From the IMG/VR virus record IMGVR_UViG_3300005914_000030, positions 1-36,694 of that record: a DNA stretch of 36,694 nucleotides; one strand, written 5' to 3'. The position numbers and the translations under genes are program-made. Each line of letters begins with the position of its first letter. Within the stretch, counting starts at the first letter, position 1. This document shows positions 34,700-36,694 of the stretch, one piece after another. This stretch comes from a virus. The notes under the pieces are model-generated. The model did not search any database. It was not told the origin of the DNA and saw only the letters and a list, made by a program, of their open reading frames with translations.

Positions 34700-35257
34700 T
34701 TATGAAGAACTACTCTTATGCCAGTCATAGTCAATAATTATTTTATTACCTGCAAAGGTTCTGGCTGTGCCAAAATCAACAATATCTCTGCTCTCTTCAA
34801 GCTGGTAAATTTTTATCTTGTGAAAGAATGGAAGGGGGAGTGGGGTTCCTGAATCATCGACTAGAGGTGATGCTGAAGACTGCTTTGCTTTTATCCAAGC
34901 ATTAAGATCTTGAGCAGACTCATCCTCATTGTCTAGAAGGTCTTGAACCTTTTGAGCTAGCTCGATCATGAACGGAATGGGATTTTCTCCAGTTGCATAG
35001 AAGTAATAAAGCAGCTGCTCTGACTTGATGTGTGGGAATGGGGACCTTCTCATTTTCATCATTCTATCGTAGACTGCGAACTGCCCACCACCATCTGGAA
35101 AGCTTGCTGTCAAGTCTTCTATAGCTGTAGGACTGGTGGGGAAAAAGGGCAGGTTAGTGTCACCCGTAAACCCGTTGAGGGGATTCTCAGAAAAGTAATC
35201 CGTAATCTTTTCTTTCATGTATCCATTAATAAAAGCTGGTGGATAAAAAATTGTCAT
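34700..35257 (-). CDS. Probable tail terminator protein
   Basis: 185-aa protein directly before the major tail gene, the usual site of the protein that caps the tail tube. Features include FPHIKSEQLLYYFYATGENP and PFMIELAQKVQDLLDNEDES, followed by strand-rich FFHKIKIYQLEESRDIVDFG and NKIIIDYDWH. This alpha/beta layout is compatible with tail terminator (Tc1-type) proteins. The start shares one base with the preceding stop (TAATG), with GGAG upstream. Assignment by order and fold; no single diagnostic motif. Confidence 0.62.
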   Translation of the reverse strand: MTIFYPPAFINGYMKEKITDYFSENPLNGFTGDTNLPFFPTSPTAIEDLTASFPDGGGQFAVYDRMMKMRRSPFPHIKSEQLLYYFYATGENPIPFMIELAQKVQDLLDNEDESAQDLNAWIKAKQSSASPLVDDSGTPLPLPFFHKIKIYQLEESRDIVDFGTARTFAGNKIIIDYDWHKSSSS

Positions 35258-35934
35258 TATAGAGCTCCCTTTGATACGTTAACGATCCAGCGATAGCCTG
35301 TCTCAATACCTTTTGGCTTACCTAGACTCTTGCCCGATCTCATGTTATTCTTAAACATGGTGCCATTGCTAAAGTGTTTTGCTATACCACTATTATACAG
35401 GAATGCTTGAGTAAAGTATTGTCTCATAAACATGTCTAGCGTTCTTTCCAAAGATCCTTGGACTTCTACTCCACCTGGATTTTCTACTCTGATTTCTTTT
35501 TTTGTAAACACAGTCTCTCCATCCACGTCAAAAACTAGAACTTGAGATGAGACGGGCCTTATGGTAACAGGAATGCCCTCTTCCATGATTCTCGCCTTGT
35601 CATAAAATGGTACTTTCGATCCAGCTTTTACTGATGAAGACTGGCTAAGTGATGACTTAAAAGAGAGTCCCAAGTTACTAACTGTATAGTTTATATCAAA
35701 GAGTCTGGCTTCTGGGCTGCCGTTCTTGTACCACTCATATACGTGGTGAAGAGACTCTGGATTTATCCTAGCACTTGAGTCCACGAACTCTTTCATTATC
35801 TCTGTGGCGTTCTCTCCTAGGTTCCTCAGGAACATGGTCTTTCCCTTTTGGGCACCCTCGAGAAAGCCTATGGAGTAGTCTATGATGTTATTCATCTCTC
35901 TGGCAAACTTTGCCGTGTTATACGAGACCTTCAT
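35257..35934 (-). CDS. Tail completion/neck protein (HK97 gp10-like)
   Basis: 225-aa protein with an N-terminal helical part (KFAREMNNIIDYSIGFLEGA) and a central region HHVYEWYKNGSPEARLF, then strands (YTVSNLGLSFKSSL, VTIRPVSSQVLVFDVDGETV). It lies between head-closure and tail-terminator genes, the position of HK97 gp10-like tail-joining proteins, whose helix-plus-beta layout it shares. The start directly follows the preceding stop (TAAATG) and its stop overlaps the next start by one base. The product probably completes the head-tail interface. Confidence 0.65.
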   Translation of the reverse strand: MKVSYNTAKFAREMNNIIDYSIGFLEGAQKGKTMFLRNLGENATEIMKEFVDSSARINPESLHHVYEWYKNGSPEARLFDINYTVSNLGLSFKSSLSQSSSVKAGSKVPFYDKARIMEEGIPVTIRPVSSQVLVFDVDGETVFTKKEIRVENPGGVEVQGSLERTLDMFMRQYFTQAFLYNSGIAKHFSNGTMFKNNMRSGKSLGKPKGIETGYRWIVNVSKGAL

Positions 35935-36384
35935 TTAAATATCTACTGACTGGTTCTCAGATCTTTTAAGCATAACCTTGTAATACTCTACGTTGCCGAA
36001 AGGTCCTAGGAATGGCTCTTGACCAGCTACCTCAAATATGGTTGACTTCCCTATCCTAATGCCTGCTGTCTCGATATAGATCTGATTCCCATTCTTGTCA
36101 CAAAAATTACTAACTACGATGTTTGTTATTGAAGTCTTTGCAAGCTTACTGGAGACTCTCAGGTCTGTCTTCGTTCTTCCCACGAGGGTAACTTCTTGGG
36201 TGATGTTTACGTTTGGCTTGACATCCTCGCTCATGGCAGATCCCTGGCTGTTCATGCTCACAGCAACTATCCTGTCGGCTATCCACTGTTTCTTAATGTT
36301 TCCGTAGGCCCCCTGCTCAACTAAGGGGTAGAAAACTGTTGCCAATGTGGGGTACAAGAAATCTGGAGTCTCATTTACGGACAT
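35935..36384 (-). CDS. Head-tail stopper/connector protein
   Basis: 149-aa protein after the adaptor gene and before the tail-completion gene. Strand-rich composition with VEQGAYGNIKKQWIADRIVA and VTLVGRTKTDLRVSSKLAKT is consistent with small beta-barrel stoppers that close the head after packaging. AGGGG precedes the ATG, which lies 1 nt after the adaptor stop. No catalytic motifs. Assigned by order and general fold. Confidence 0.62.
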   Translation of the reverse strand: MSVNETPDFLYPTLATVFYPLVEQGAYGNIKKQWIADRIVAVSMNSQGSAMSEDVKPNVNITQEVTLVGRTKTDLRVSSKLAKTSITNIVVSNFCDKNGNQIYIETAGIRIGKSTIFEVAGQEPFLGPFGNVEYYKVMLKRSENQSVDI

Positions 36385-36385
36385 G

Positions 36386-36694
36386 CTACAGGACCCCTAG
36401 TCTAGTGATAGACTTGTAATACTTTGAAAGTATTTTATCTACCATTATGTTTCCTGTTCCTTCGAATACTCGGTTATCAAACTTTATCTTAAACTGGTCA
36501 GTGCTGTAATCTGATATGTACCTTTTGTAATAGTCCAACTTGCCACACGAAATATCCTCTACTAAAAGCTCGGTGGCTTTTACGATGTCTGATGGTACGT
36601 TTTTGTATCCTGCTGCCAAGATAACCTTATAGTCTGAATTCTTAACAAAGCCACTGTTGTAATATGTCATGTGGTTGGAGTCTGTAGCTGCTAG
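36386..36694 (-). CDS. Head-tail adaptor protein (N-terminus beyond window edge)
   Basis: The 102 visible codons read without a stop to the right edge (LAATDSNH before an internal Met at 36670), so the true start is probably outside. The helical pattern VPSDIVKATELLVEDISCGK and a beta hairpin (FKIKFDNRVFEGTGN) followed by IMVDKILSKYYKS fit gp6/gp15-type adaptors that dock on the portal. It precedes stopper, completion and terminator genes in the standard order. The ATG at 36670 is a less likely start because it lacks a ribosome site. Confidence 0.6.
   Translation of the reverse strand, partial: LAATDSNHMTYYNSGFVKNSDYKVILAAGYKNVPSDIVKATELLVEDISCGKLDYYKRYISDYSTDQFKIKFDNRVFEGTGNIMVDKILSKYYKSITRLGVL

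Overview
This window looks like part of a tailed double-stranded DNA phage genome with siphovirus-type tail genes. All recognisable genes lie on the minus strand, tightly packed with short overlaps (TAATG and ATGA junctions), and transcription runs from right to left. Both ends cut a gene: nrdF on the left and a head-tail adaptor on the right. I see no rRNA, tRNA, CRISPR array, insertion sequence, integrase or lysis gene, and no portal or capsid gene, which presumably lie to the right. GC content is in the mid-40s by eye.

In transcription order, 36.7-33.9 kb holds the neck and tail start: adaptor, stopper, tail-completion protein, tail terminator and an insulated major tail protein. Next come two paralogous tail-assembly chaperone genes, a very large tape measure gene (2285 aa), a distal-tail-like protein, a 1448-aa hub/receptor-binding protein and four small tail-tip proteins (down to 18.4 kb). 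A DNA-binding protein marks the junction. The replication module (17.9-9.4 kb) contains DnaB helicase, DnaG primase, a gp32-like single-strand binding protein, a DnaE-type polymerase with a complete PHP metal site, a RecA-type recombinase, a zinc-ribbon miniprotein and a possible nuclease. It is followed by two paralogous 2OG-Fe(II) oxygenases, a Cas4-like exonuclease, a zinc-finger protein, a RuvC-like resolvase, a 50-aa HTH protein and a MazG/DUF1599-like protein. The downstream end carries terminase small and large subunits and nrdI-nrdE-nrdF (class Ib ribonucleotide reductase).

The genes form a near-autonomous replication and recombination set. The nrd genes supply dNTPs; helicase, primase, SSB and polymerase copy DNA; RecA, the Cas4-like enzyme and the resolvases process recombination intermediates; terminase packages the product. 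Three promoters close to the sigma70 consensus (TTGACA, 17-18 nt, TATAAT-like) serve the replication genes, and two strong intrinsic terminators are visible. A second promoter type consists of an isolated TATAAT/TATACT box only 6-8 nt before a start codon, which implies leaderless mRNAs. Leaderless transcripts plus class Ib RNR point to an actinobacterial host, and the moderate GC would suit a low-GC aquatic lineage. That host assignment is an inference only.

The most notable points are the duplicated, unlinked tail-assembly chaperones, the leaderless-type promoters, the oxygenase pair inside the recombination cluster, the terminase displaced from the structural genes, and the tape measure with two copies of a terminal motif.
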